From positions 1-52,049 of the forward strand of contig JAICXC010000021.1 in the NCBI GenBank assembly GCA_025980665.1: 52,049 nucleotides of DNA, read 5' to 3'. The position numbers were made by a program, and so were the translations under genes. Origin of the DNA: Bryobacteraceae bacterium. GTDB taxonomy: Bacteria; Acidobacteriota; Terriglobia; Bryobacterales; Bryobacteraceae. Below, piece after piece: positions 8,154 through 16,794 of the stretch. A model generated the notes under the pieces. It was not told the origin of the DNA. It saw nothing but the letters and a program-made list of their open reading frames with translations, and made no database searches. How positions within the stretch are numbered: position 1 is the stretch's first letter; every line of letters begins with the position of its first letter.

Positions 8154-8768
8154 GTGACCCACGGAGCCGCCTCTTTGGCCCATAAAGCGGGCTTTCAGAC
8201 AGACGAAAAGGCGCTCATACAGGCTGCTCAGAAAGGCGATCAGGACGCCTTTGGACAACTTGTACGCGCCTATGACCAAAGTGTGCTCCGGCTTGCGATG
8301 AATCTGCTGCGGTCCCCCGAGGACGCGCAGGATGTTTACCAGGAAGCGTTCTTGCGGGTGTATCGCAATCTGAATAACTTCCGGTTCGATTGCAGTTTTC
8401 ACACCTGGCTGTATCGAATTGTGACTAACTTGTGCCTGGATCACATGCGGAAGCGGAAGGTGCGTAAAGAAGAGTCGTCGCTGGTCGAAGGATCGGACGG
8501 CCCCGTGGACCGGATGGACACGCTGCAGGAATCGCGGGCGGAAAGCGATCCGCAGCGGACGATGTTCGCCGGAGAATTGCGGGAGCGCATTCAGAAGGCG
8601 CTTAGTGAATTGAGCGCGCGGGAGCGGATGGTTTTCGAGCTTCGGCATTACCAGGGGTTGAAACTGCGGAATATCGGCGAGATTCTCGGGACCACTGAAG
8701 AAGCCGCCAAGAATTGTTTATTCCGGGCGACGCAGAAGATGCGAGTAGCCCTCGGAGATTTCGTATGA
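8154..8768 (+). CDS. ECF-family RNA polymerase sigma factor
   Basis: The 204-residue product has sigma region 2 (about residues 30-100, with DVYQEAFLRVYRNLNNFRFDCSFHTWLYRIVTNLCLDHMR) and region 4 (about 140-200, with LSARERMVFELRHYQGLKLRNIGEILGTTEEAAKN), and nothing else, the usual ECF size. It is translationally coupled to the ZAS anti-sigma gene by an ATGA overlap at 8765-8768, which supports a cell-envelope stress regulator released by its anti-sigma. The GTG at 8154 is the likely start, 13 nt after a TATACT box; the exact start is uncertain. Confidence 0.93.
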   Translation: MTHGAASLAHKAGFQTDEKALIQAAQKGDQDAFGQLVRAYDQSVLRLAMNLLRSPEDAQDVYQEAFLRVYRNLNNFRFDCSFHTWLYRIVTNLCLDHMRKRKVRKEESSLVEGSDGPVDRMDTLQESRAESDPQRTMFAGELRERIQKALSELSARERMVFELRHYQGLKLRNIGEILGTTEEAAKNCLFRATQKMRVALGDFV

Positions 8769-9688
8769 ACACGTGTGAAAAAGTACGGGAGCAGCTAAGT
8801 TTGTTGCTCTATGGCGAGTTGTCGTTTGATGAAGAAGGGGCTGTCGACACTCACCTGGAGGGCTGTACAGAGTGCCGCGCGGCGCTAGAGCGGGAACGCG
8901 AGCTCCACGCGGCTTTCGATCGGGCAGAGATCGAACCGCCCGCGTCCGTGCTCTGGGAATCCCGGCAGAGTCTCCAGCGTCAGATCGCAGCGGAACATGC
9001 GCCAGTGTATCGGGTGAGCTGGTGGGATCAGTTCCTGGACACAAGATGGCTGAAATCGGCGGGAGCCCTGGCGCTGCTGAGTATCGGATTTTTTGGCGCG
9101 CGGATGTTTCCGAATCTGGGCTTGGGAGTTACGGGAATGTCCCTGATGGATCCGGGCGCGCAGCGTGTGCGGTCAGTGGAACCGGGACCCAATGGCGGCG
9201 TTCAGATTGTCCTCGATGAAACTCGCCAACGTGTTGTATCCGGCGGTTTAGACGACCAGAACATCCGCGTATTGTTGCTCTCGGCGGCGAAGGATCCGTC
9301 CGATCCGGGCTTGCGGTATGAGACGGTGGGGATCCTGAACGATCGGGCCCAAATGGCCGAAGTACGGGACACCTTGATTTACGCGCTGGAGCATGACGAG
9401 AATGCCGGTGTGCGCCTGAAGGCGATGGACGGGTTGAAGCCTTTTGTGCAGCAGGCCGAGGTTCGCAAGGCGCTGGCGGGTGTGCTGCTCTCGGACGGCA
9501 ACCCGGGCATGCGCACCCAAGCGATCGACTTGCTGACGCAGGGAGTCGGCGATTCTACGAGCAATGGTCTCGATCGAGATGTTATCGGAACTCTGCAAGA
9601 GTTGATGAATCACGAAAACAATGCTTACGTGCGGCAGCGCGGGGACCGCGTGCTGCAGTTAGTTAACGCTTCACAGGAAACCTACTGA
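8765..9688 (+). CDS. ZAS-type anti-sigma factor with periplasmic HEAT-like domain
   Basis: The 307-residue product begins with a zinc anti-sigma domain bearing H30-x3-C34-x2-C37 (HLEGCTEC). A single membrane span lies at about residues 97-117 (WLKSAGALALLSIGFFGARMF). The C-terminal 150 residues are repeated helical units (ALEHDENAGVRLKAMDGLKPF, VLLSDGNPGMRTQAIDLLTQG) that read as HEAT repeats. The N-terminus would hold the sigma factor in the cytosol while the repeats sense or bind something outside the inner membrane; this is inferred from topology. Start and stop overlap both neighbours by 1-4 nt. Confidence 0.85.
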   Translation: MNTCEKVREQLSLLLYGELSFDEEGAVDTHLEGCTECRAALERERELHAAFDRAEIEPPASVLWESRQSLQRQIAAEHAPVYRVSWWDQFLDTRWLKSAGALALLSIGFFGARMFPNLGLGVTGMSLMDPGAQRVRSVEPGPNGGVQIVLDETRQRVVSGGLDDQNIRVLLLSAAKDPSDPGLRYETVGILNDRAQMAEVRDTLIYALEHDENAGVRLKAMDGLKPFVQQAEVRKALAGVLLSDGNPGMRTQAIDLLTQGVGDSTSNGLDRDVIGTLQELMNHENNAYVRQRGDRVLQLVNASQETY

Positions 9689-10800
9689 TGAAATTGCCTA
9701 TCGCCAGTTTGTTGATGGCGACCGCGGTAGTTGTGACTGCCCAGGAAGCTCCGGTAACCCGAGAAGGCGCCTACTGGGTAGGGAGCGTTGGCGATTCCTT
9801 TGGGATAGCCGCCCAGGCCCGTCTTCAGGTCAATACCCGAGGCAACGTCACCGTGCGGCGGGAAGCGGGCGATCAGGTAACCTATCGCGTCCGCCAGCGG
9901 GTGAGGGCGGCGAATGAGGAGCAGGCGCGCGCCCTATTGGGCGGCGGCGTGAAGCAGGTGAGCTCGGCGCGAGGACGCGTCGTGCTGGAACTCCAGCCGA
10001 TCTCTGCGGGGATGGTCAAAACCGATATTGAGATCGGCGTGCCGGCCCAGGTTTCCATGGTGATCGTCCAAACCGATCTGGGTGGAATCAATGTGGCCGA
10101 CTTCGATGGGGCGGTCCAGCTACGAACCGGAGGCGGCGATATCCAGCTGGGTAAGATCGGTGGAACGGTGCAGTGTTTTTCGGGCGCCGGCGAGGTGATC
10201 ATCGAGCGAGCGGGTGGCGCGATTAATTGCACCACTGCGGGCGGGAACATGGCGGTTCGTGACGCCGGGGGCTCGGTCGCGCTCTCGAATCAAATGGGCG
10301 GCAATATCCGCGTCGACAAGGCCGCGGGCGACGTGCGGGCACATTCGGCGCAAGGTATGATCGAGGTCGGCCAGGCTGGGGGTGCCGTGTTCGCGGATAC
10401 CCAAGGAGGATTCATCCAGGTGGGCTCGGCTCGCGGAGTTCAGGCAGAATCGATGGCCGGTACGGTGCGAGTGAAGAATGACTCCGGTCCGATGAACTTG
10501 GCTGCCATGGCGGGCAACATTCTGGCCGAGCTGCTCAGTGGGGCGCGGATGCAGGATTCGTCGCTGGTTGCGGGCACGGGTGACATTACCGTTCTGATCC
10601 CGTCCAACCTGGCGGTGTCGGTTATGGCGAGAAACAGCACGGGCGGGACGCCGCGCATTGTGTCCGACTTCCCGGAGATTCGGATGACGCCTTCTAAATT
10701 TTTCCAGGCGCCGATGGTCGGCCAGGGCAGCATTAACGGCGGCGGGCCGGTACTGAATCTGAATGTTTCGAGTGGCGTAATCTACCTTCGCCGGAAGTGA
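9688..10800 (+). CDS. Secreted DUF4097-type beta-helix protein
   Basis: The 370-residue product has a signal peptide (about residues 1-18) and then short repeats of the type GGxVxxxSAxGxIxVxxAGGxVxA from about residue 120 to 290, characteristic of the DUF4097 (adhesin-like) right-handed beta-helix. Such proteins often lie next to sigma/anti-sigma genes; their biochemical role is not established. The ATG overlaps the anti-sigma stop by 1 nt, so production is probably coupled. It may be the periplasmic partner of the HEAT-like sensor, which is inference. Confidence 0.8.
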   Translation: MKLPIASLLMATAVVVTAQEAPVTREGAYWVGSVGDSFGIAAQARLQVNTRGNVTVRREAGDQVTYRVRQRVRAANEEQARALLGGGVKQVSSARGRVVLELQPISAGMVKTDIEIGVPAQVSMVIVQTDLGGINVADFDGAVQLRTGGGDIQLGKIGGTVQCFSGAGEVIIERAGGAINCTTAGGNMAVRDAGGSVALSNQMGGNIRVDKAAGDVRAHSAQGMIEVGQAGGAVFADTQGGFIQVGSARGVQAESMAGTVRVKNDSGPMNLAAMAGNILAELLSGARMQDSSLVAGTGDITVLIPSNLAVSVMARNSTGGTPRIVSDFPEIRMTPSKFFQAPMVGQGSINGGGPVLNLNVSSGVIYLRRK

Positions 10801-10815
10801 CTATGGGGCGGGAAT

Positions 10816-11592
10816 ATGTGGAATAGAGTTCTTCTTGCTGCCGTTATGACCATGGGTCTGGCGATGAGCCAGGGACTTGGCAGCTTTCTAGGCGTGGGAA
10901 TTCAAGAGATTGACAGCAATCGTGCGAAGGAGCTGAAGCTTCCCGACGACGCCGGCGTGGAAGTCACCCGCATCGCTCCGGATAGCCCCGCGGAGAAAGC
11001 CGGCATCAAGACCGGCGATGTCGTCGCGCAATACAATGGCCAGCGAGTGGAAAACATGGAGCAATTTTCCCGCATGGTGCGCGAGACGCCGGCCGGGCGC
11101 GAGGTGAAGATCGGGATCGTTCGCAATGGTGCGCCGCAGACGGTCACGGCTAAAATTGTTGGCCGCCCCGTTATCACCGGCCAGCTGATTCCGTCCCCGG
11201 TTCAAAATCCATTCGAACTGCGCTTTCCGGATATGCCGCAGAGCCGCATGACCTGGCGCAGCACGGTGCTGGGCGTCGAAGCGGAAGCGCTGGATGGGCA
11301 GCTGGCCGAGTTCTTCGGCGTGCAGGAAGGCGTTCTAGTTCGCGCCGTGACCAAGGGTTCTTCGGCGGACAAGGCGGGAATCAAGGCCGGTGATGTAATT
11401 GTGCGCGTGGACGACGCCAAGGTGTCGACCCCAGCGGATATATCCAATCGTCTGCGCGGTCTGCGCGGCCGTTCGGTGTCCGTGGTGGTGGTGCGAGAGC
11501 GTAAGGAAATCAACGTAATGTTGTCTGCCATGACCAGGCCTGAACGGAGCGTGGGCGCGCTCTGGCAGCTCATGCGGCCTGCGTTTGAATAG
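10816..11592 (+). CDS. Exported protein with two PDZ domains and no protease domain
   Basis: The 258-residue product has a signal peptide (about residues 1-18) and two PDZ domains at about residues 20-105 (PDSPAEKAGIKTGDVVAQYNG) and 145-235 (KGSSADKAGIKAGDVIVRVDD). It resembles the C-terminal half of HtrA/DegP, but no trypsin-like domain or GNSGG motif is present, so it is a non-catalytic PDZ protein. It is the fourth gene of the ECF operon, 15 nt after the DUF4097 gene. Peptide binding in the periplasm, possibly feeding the envelope signal, is inferred. It overlaps the convergent sigma gene by 23 nt. Confidence 0.82.
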   Translation: MWNRVLLAAVMTMGLAMSQGLGSFLGVGIQEIDSNRAKELKLPDDAGVEVTRIAPDSPAEKAGIKTGDVVAQYNGQRVENMEQFSRMVRETPAGREVKIGIVRNGAPQTVTAKIVGRPVITGQLIPSPVQNPFELRFPDMPQSRMTWRSTVLGVEAEALDGQLAEFFGVQEGVLVRAVTKGSSADKAGIKAGDVIVRVDDAKVSTPADISNRLRGLRGRSVSVVVVRERKEINVMLSAMTRPERSVGALWQLMRPAFE

Positions 11593-12379
11593 ACGCCGGT
11601 GCCGGATCGGGGTGATGTCCTCCCGAAGGCCAGAGTTTAGCCATCATCACTCTGAGCCGCAGGATCGCTTGCATCCTCAGCTGCGAAATGCGCGATTCAT
11701 GCAAGCCGACGATCTTGGCTATTTCCCGCAACGTCAGTTCACCGTGGTAGTACAGACTTAAGACGGTCTTCTCGATAGCCGGAATTCCGGAGATGGCCTT
11801 GGCCAAAACACGCAGAAGTTCGCTGCGCTCGAGCAACGCGGAAGGCAACTCCTTGGGATCGCCTGAAACAAATCGGAGTAGATCGCCGTTCTCCGAATCC
11901 CCAGGTCCTCCCGACTCCAACCGTCCGAGGTTCAATCCGCTGGTGTCGACTTGCCACTTGTGATAGCCCTCGACCGTCAGGTTGAGTTCGGCGGCAATCT
12001 CGGCTTCCTCGGGCACCCGCTGTAAGCGCTGTTCTGTCACCGCGATGGCAGCATCGATTTGCTTGGCGTGCCTGCGTTGCGTGCGGGGCGCCCAATCCAA
12101 CCGGCGCAAGCTATCTAAAATCTGTCCTTTGATCCTATGCTCGGCGAACGTCTTCAGGTAGACATGGCGGGACGGGTCGAAATGATCCACGGCCGAAATA
12201 AGGCCCAGCATCCCGGTCGATACGAGATCGTCCAGACTCACATTTTCAGGCAGGCGACTATGAATCCTGCGAGCCAGCATGCGGACTTGGGGTACGTGCT
12301 CCAGGATCAGGTTCTCGCGCTTTTCCACGCGGAATTTTTCCGTGCGGTCAACACATTTAACGGACTCGGCGACGTTCAT
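11570..12379 (-). CDS. FliA/WhiG-like alternative sigma factor
   Basis: The 269-residue product shows region 2 (VSLDDLVSTGMLGLISAVDHFDPSRHVYLKTFAEHRIKGQILDSLRRLDW), region 3, and region 4 with helix-turn-helix LREIAKIVGLHESRISQLRMQAILRL. This arrangement is that of group 3 sigma factors such as FliA and WhiG. No flagellar, chemotaxis or anti-sigma (FlgM) genes are in the window, so its regulon cannot be read from context. The ATG at 12379 has a GGAGA ribosome site and is preferred to an upstream in-frame start. Confidence 0.85.
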   Translation of the reverse strand: MNVAESVKCVDRTEKFRVEKRENLILEHVPQVRMLARRIHSRLPENVSLDDLVSTGMLGLISAVDHFDPSRHVYLKTFAEHRIKGQILDSLRRLDWAPRTQRRHAKQIDAAIAVTEQRLQRVPEEAEIAAELNLTVEGYHKWQVDTSGLNLGRLESGGPGDSENGDLLRFVSGDPKELPSALLERSELLRVLAKAISGIPAIEKTVLSLYYHGELTLREIAKIVGLHESRISQLRMQAILRLRVMMAKLWPSGGHHPDPAPASIQTQAA

Positions 12380-12681
12380 GATGATGGGTCTCCGGCCTGA
12401 TAAGGGCAATTGCGGCCCCACATGTGCGAGGCCCGTCGGAATAGCGGCAAGTGTCCTGAATGCACCCTATTGAGCCTTACGGAACGTAGTCGTGTGCGCG
12501 GTTTTCACCGGAGTGCGGCGCTCCAGAAGCGCCACATTCTTAGCACTGGCACTTTCGTGGCGGAGCTCCATCGGCTGGCGGGTAAGGGGAAGCCGAATCC
12601 ATGCTTCGGTAGCAACCCTATGCCTGTATAAGCGATTCATATGAGGCTCATCCACAGATATATGACCTAATATATGAATAT
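12380..12681. other. Intergenic region between divergent sigma factor and M13 peptidase genes
   Basis: No credible gene was found. The 3' end is AT-rich (tatatgacctaatatatgaatat), with TAATAT at 12668-12673 lying 8 nt before the peptidase ATG, a possible near-leaderless promoter. A GG-N10-GC match (tggcactttcgtggc, from 12547) was judged too weak to call a sigma-54 promoter. Confidence 0.5.
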
Positions 12682-14682
12682 ATGCGCGTATTTTTGACGC
12701 TGTTCCTGGCAGCCGTGGCGGTTCAGGCCCAGAAGGCTCCGGGTTTCGATCTAGGAGCGCTGAATCGCAATGTAGACCCGTGTGCGAACTTCTATCAGTA
12801 CGCGTGCGGTGGCTGGATGACGGCCAATCCCGTGCCCGGCGACGCCTCGCGATGGGGACGCTTCGACACTTTGCAGGACCAGAACCGGCTCCTGCTCAAA
12901 AACGTGCTGGAGGCGGCGTCGGCCGATCGTCCCAACCGCAGCGCCACCGAGCAAAAGATCGGCGATTTTTATGCAGCTTGCATGGATGAGAAGAATCTGA
13001 ATGCGCGCGGTTTGGAAGCGATCCAGCGCGATCTGAACCGGATCGCGGTGATCCAGGACCGGAAGGAGCTCACCGATGTGATGGTCTATATGTTCCGCAT
13101 TGGCTCGTGGCCTTTCTTTCGCTTCGGCTCCGAGCAGGACGCTAAAGATTCGACGCGTGTAATCGCCGCACTAGATCAAGGAGGATTGGGATTACCTGAC
13201 CGCGATTACTACCTCAAAACGGACGAGAAGTCCGTGGACTTGCGAAACAAGTATCTGGCGCACGTTCAGACCGTATTCGAGCTCCTCGGTTTGCCGACGG
13301 CGGACGCGCAAAAGAAGGCGGCTGTGGTGATGGCCATCGAAACGGAGCTGGCCAAGGGTTCGCTGGATCGCGTTTCGCGCCGCGATCCGGAGAAAAGATA
13401 TCACAAGATGACATTGGCGGAGTTGATGGCGCTGGCCCCGGCCTTGGATTGGACCAGGTTCCTTCAAAACCTGGGCGCTCCGGCGATCGGCAGCCTCAAC
13501 GTTGTAGTGCCGGATTTCGCACGCGCCGTGAACGTCGTCATTGAGCAGCAGCCTCTGGAGAATCTGAAGACTTATCTCACCTGGAATCTGGTGCGCGACA
13601 ACTCTCTATTCCTCCCGGACTCGTTCCAGCAGGCCAGTTTCGACTTCTACGAGAAAACTTTAAAGGGAGCCAAGGAGATGCGCGCCCGCTGGAAGCGCTG
13701 CGTGGATCTGACCGACGAGCAGTTGCCGGACGCCCTGGGAAAGACGTTTGTCGAGAAGACTCTGGGAGACACCGGCAAGAAGCGCACTCAGGAGATGGTG
13801 GCGGCCATCGAAAAGGCGCTGGAGAAAGATATCCGCAGCCTGGATTGGATGACGCCCAAGACCAAGGACCAGGCGATCGTAAAGCTGCACGGGATCACCA
13901 ACAAGATCGGGAACAAGAGCAAGTGGCTGGACTATTCAGGCGTACCGATCGTGCGTAACGATCCCTACGCGAATACCGCGCGCACCAGTACATTCGAACT
14001 AGCGCGCGAGCTGGGCAAGATCGGCAAGCCCGTGGACAAGACGGATTGGGACATGAGCCAGCCCACGGTGAACGCCTACTACGATCCGCAGCACAATGAC
14101 ATTAATTTCCCCGCCGGTATACTGCAACCTCCGTTCTACGACAATAAGATCGACGATGCCGTGAATTACGGCGCCATCGGTGCCGTGATCGGCCACGAAC
14201 TGACGCACGGTTTCGATGATGAGGGCCGGCAATTCGACGCCAAAGGCAACCTGCGCGACTGGTGGACCGACGAGGATGCCAAGGCGTTCAACCAGCGCGC
14301 CGACTGCGTGGTCGACCAGTACAGCGGATATAGTCCGGTTCCGGGGGTGAATCTGAACGGCAAGCTCACTCTGGGCGAGAACACGGCTGACAATGGTGGC
14401 CTACGCGTCGCCTACATGGCCTTGATGGACACGCTCGGCGGCAAACAGCCTCCCAAGATCGATGGATTTACCGCCGAGCAGCGGTTCTTTCTTGGCTGGG
14501 CGCAGGTGTGGTGTAACAACGTGACCGAGGAAGCATCCCGCTTGCGGGCGCAAACCGATCCGCATAGCCCCGGCGAATTTCGGGTGAATGGGGTGGTCTC
14601 GAATATGCCGGAATTCCAGAGGGCTTTCGCTTGCCGCGTGAACCAGCCTATGGTCCGCGGACCCGCTTGCAGGGTCTGGTAG
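12682..14682 (+). CDS. Secreted M13-family (neprilysin-like) metallopeptidase
   Basis: The 666-residue product has a signal peptide (about residues 1-16) and the M13 fold. The zinc motif H505-E-x2-H509 lies in VIGHELTHGFDDEGRQFD, the third ligand glutamate in LGENTADNGGL, and the substrate-side NAYYDPQHNDINFPAGILQPPFYD upstream. The Cys-containing C-terminus ending in CRVW is also typical. These zinc endopeptidases cut short peptides outside the cytoplasm. The start is ATG without a ribosome site and near an AT-rich promoter-like stretch. The gene stands alone. Confidence 0.95.
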   Translation: MRVFLTLFLAAVAVQAQKAPGFDLGALNRNVDPCANFYQYACGGWMTANPVPGDASRWGRFDTLQDQNRLLLKNVLEAASADRPNRSATEQKIGDFYAACMDEKNLNARGLEAIQRDLNRIAVIQDRKELTDVMVYMFRIGSWPFFRFGSEQDAKDSTRVIAALDQGGLGLPDRDYYLKTDEKSVDLRNKYLAHVQTVFELLGLPTADAQKKAAVVMAIETELAKGSLDRVSRRDPEKRYHKMTLAELMALAPALDWTRFLQNLGAPAIGSLNVVVPDFARAVNVVIEQQPLENLKTYLTWNLVRDNSLFLPDSFQQASFDFYEKTLKGAKEMRARWKRCVDLTDEQLPDALGKTFVEKTLGDTGKKRTQEMVAAIEKALEKDIRSLDWMTPKTKDQAIVKLHGITNKIGNKSKWLDYSGVPIVRNDPYANTARTSTFELARELGKIGKPVDKTDWDMSQPTVNAYYDPQHNDINFPAGILQPPFYDNKIDDAVNYGAIGAVIGHELTHGFDDEGRQFDAKGNLRDWWTDEDAKAFNQRADCVVDQYSGYSPVPGVNLNGKLTLGENTADNGGLRVAYMALMDTLGGKQPPKIDGFTAEQRFFLGWAQVWCNNVTEEASRLRAQTDPHSPGEFRVNGVVSNMPEFQRAFACRVNQPMVRGPACRVW

Positions 14683-14723
14683 TTCGTCAGGAAAGCGCTT
14701 CCACTGTCGTGGTACCGTACTGC

Positions 14724-14729
14724 GACAAT
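14724..14729 (+). promoter_or_regulatory. -10-like box GACAAT, 7 nt before a start codon
   Basis: GACAAT is followed by 7 nt and the ATG at 14737, with no ribosome site. This has the same geometry as other putative leaderless starts in the window. Confidence 0.45.
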
Positions 14730-14736
14730 AGTCCAT

Positions 14737-15645
14737 ATGGACGAACAACCGCAGTCGCGGCCAAGCCTGGCGACAGTGGTTCTGTTCGCCGCCATCGCCG
14801 GTCTTTTCATCGCCCAGATCTTCACTATCCGAATCCTGTGGTCTACTGGAGCCAAACTGGCCGCAGTGCAAGGCGATCAGTCCAAGGTTCGCGAGATGGT
14901 CGAGGGCGAGGTCGCCCAGCTTCGCGAAGCTGCCGCCCAAGCCGCGGCAATCTCCGATGCCGAGCGTCAGAAAGCCCTCGACGAGGTGCGGGACGAGGTC
15001 GAAAAGGCTCGCCGGCAAGCTCGCGGCGTCGCCGGCAAGGTCAAAGAAGAAACCATGAAGAGCGTGGAGGACCTCGCCACGCGCGTGAACGTCAGTGAAT
15101 CCAGGCTCAAACAGCATCAGGAGACGGACGCGCGAGTCAATAACGAGATCACCAGCCTGAAGCAGGCCACCAACTCGGCGCAATCGAACATCAGCGATGT
15201 CTCTACCCAGGTCAAGCAGGTACGGACGGAAATCGCGAATACGCAGGGCCAATTGGAGCGCACCATCGCGGATTTGAAGCGCGTCCCCGGCGACATGGGC
15301 GTGCTGAGCGGGCTGATCGCAACCAACGCGAGGGAGATCGATGCTCTCAAGCAGCTCGGCGACCGGAACTATATCGAATTCACGCTATACAAAGGCAAAG
15401 AGCCGGTCAAGCTGGGCGATGTTTCGATCCTGCTAAAGAAGGCCGACGTCAAAGCCAGCCTCTACACTCTGGAACTCCGGGTGGACGACCGCAAGATCGA
15501 GAAAAAAGACAGGTCGGCGAATGAGCCCTTGCAATTCTACGTAGGTGGTAGCCGCCAGCCGCACGAGCTGGTGGTTAACGAGGTGGGGAAGGACCTGATT
15601 GTAGGGTACCTGGCCACGCCGAAGGCGCCGGCCGCCCGCCCCTGA
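14737..15645 (+). CDS. Membrane-anchored coiled-coil protein of unknown function
   Basis: The 302-residue product has one N-terminal membrane span (about residues 9-31) and then a long heptad-rich, Ala/Glu/Lys/Gln-rich coiled coil to about residue 200. The last 100 residues form a compact strand-rich domain (IEFTLYKGKEPVKLGDVSILLKKAD ... LQFYVGGSRQPHELVVNEVGKDLIVGYLA). No catalytic motif is visible. It would sit in the inner membrane with the coil on one side. It lies just before Trm112 and the lipid-export genes, so an envelope role is possible but unproven. Confidence 0.75.
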   Translation: MDEQPQSRPSLATVVLFAAIAGLFIAQIFTIRILWSTGAKLAAVQGDQSKVREMVEGEVAQLREAAAQAAAISDAERQKALDEVRDEVEKARRQARGVAGKVKEETMKSVEDLATRVNVSESRLKQHQETDARVNNEITSLKQATNSAQSNISDVSTQVKQVRTEIANTQGQLERTIADLKRVPGDMGVLSGLIATNAREIDALKQLGDRNYIEFTLYKGKEPVKLGDVSILLKKADVKASLYTLELRVDDRKIEKKDRSANEPLQFYVGGSRQPHELVVNEVGKDLIVGYLATPKAPAARP

Positions 15646-15705
15646 CGTCGCCAGCGTAAGAGCATGCCCGTCCAGGCACATGAGCCTGTTACACTAACGT
15701 TTTCT

Positions 15706-15876
15706 ATGGCCATCAGTAAAGAATTGCTGGAAATCCTGGTTTGCCCGCTTTGCAAGGCGCCGGTGGAACTAAAACAGGACCAGAGCGGCCTGAAGTGCGT
15801 CGAGTGCAAGAGAGTGTATCCCATTCGCGACGACATCCCGGTGATGTTGGTCGACGAGGCACGAATCGAAGAATAA
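15706..15876 (+). CDS. Trm112-family zinc-ribbon protein
   Basis: The 56-residue product carries two Cys pairs, CPLC and CVEC, and the family signature VYPIRDDIPVMLVDEAR. The ATG at 15706 gives the usual family length; an upstream in-frame start was rejected. In bacteria these small proteins are often adjacent to lipid A or glycosyltransferase genes, and some activate methyltransferases; the partner here is unknown. The next gene, a GT9 enzyme, starts 6 nt downstream. Confidence 0.9.
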   Translation: MAISKELLEILVCPLCKAPVELKQDQSGLKCVECKRVYPIRDDIPVMLVDEARIEE

Positions 15877-15882
15877 ACACGC

Positions 15883-16794
15883 GTGGCCAACTTGCTGGAG
15901 CGGCTGCCGTCTGGCTCGCGGATCGGCGTGATCCGTCTGCGCTCCCTGGGCGACTGTGTGCTCACGACTCCGGCCCTGGCACTGCTCAAAGCTTATCGTC
16001 CAGATCTGAGAATTGGGGTGGTGGTCGAAGACCGGTTTGGGGCGGTGTTCGAAGATAGTCCGCAAGTGAATGACATTCTGCCGCCATCTGCACGCGCCCT
16101 TGCGAAGTGGAAACCTCAGATGGCGCTGAACTTTCACGGTGGATCGCGCAGCATGTGGCTTACGGCTACTTCTGGGGCTCAAATCAAGGCCGGATTCGCG
16201 CATCACGCCTACAGTTTTCTTTATACCGACAAAATCCCACGGGCACAGGAAATTTTAGGGGATGCCCGCCGCGTACACACAGCCGAACACCTCGCTTCCG
16301 CGATGTTCTGGATGGGCGTGCCCCGTACGGAAATCCCGCGCGCGCAATTGGCGGCTGCGCGAGCATTGCAGGCGGGCGCGTATGCCGTGATTCATCCGTT
16401 CGCGTCGACTCCCCACAAAACCTGGCCGGCCGAGCGCTTCCGCGCAGTCGCCGAACATCTGCGGGACAAGGCCGGGCTGATGCCTATTTTCCTGGCTGGC
16501 CCAGATGATGATCCGAGCGCGTTCGCCAGCTTCCGCGTGATCCGCAATGCGCCTCTGGGTGAAGTGAAGAGCCTGATGGCCGGCGCCCAATTGTTCATCG
16601 GCAACGACAGCGGCCCGGCGCACATCGCCGCAGCGTTCGGAGTGCCGGTAGTGGTGCTGTTCGGACCCAGCGATCCGGTGAATTGGGCGCCCTGGCGAAC
16701 CGAAGGGCATGTTCTGACCACTTCCGAAGCCATCGGGTGTATCGCAGTCGAGGAAGTGATCGCCGCGGCGGAAGCGTTGAGGGTACGCGCGTGA
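15883..16794 (+). CDS. Glycosyltransferase family 9 (heptosyltransferase-like)
   Basis: The 303-residue product has the GT9 N-terminal motif RIGVIRLRSLGDCVLTTPALALL and the C-terminal nucleotide-sugar motif LFIGNDSGPAHIAAAFGVPVVVLFGPSDP. GT9 enzymes such as WaaC/WaaF add heptoses to the lipopolysaccharide core at the cytosolic face of the inner membrane. The donor here is not certain, because no heptose synthesis genes are in the window. The start is GTG. The stop overlaps the MsbA-like gene (GTGA at 16791-16794), suggesting translational coupling to lipid export. Confidence 0.9.
   Translation: MANLLERLPSGSRIGVIRLRSLGDCVLTTPALALLKAYRPDLRIGVVVEDRFGAVFEDSPQVNDILPPSARALAKWKPQMALNFHGGSRSMWLTATSGAQIKAGFAHHAYSFLYTDKIPRAQEILGDARRVHTAEHLASAMFWMGVPRTEIPRAQLAAARALQAGAYAVIHPFASTPHKTWPAERFRAVAEHLRDKAGLMPIFLAGPDDDPSAFASFRVIRNAPLGEVKSLMAGAQLFIGNDSGPAHIAAAFGVPVVVLFGPSDPVNWAPWRTEGHVLTTSEAIGCIAVEEVIAAAEALRVRA

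Noticed and set aside
12547..12561. Sigma-54-like match tggcac-N5-tggc before the M13 peptidase gene
   Set aside because: The -12 element has only three of four core bases, and no enhancer-binding protein gene is near. The AT-rich box just before the ATG is a better promoter candidate.
14401..15252. Antisense frame of 283 codons across the M13 peptidase end and the coiled-coil gene
   Set aside because: It spans two well-supported genes of the opposite strand and shows no domain.
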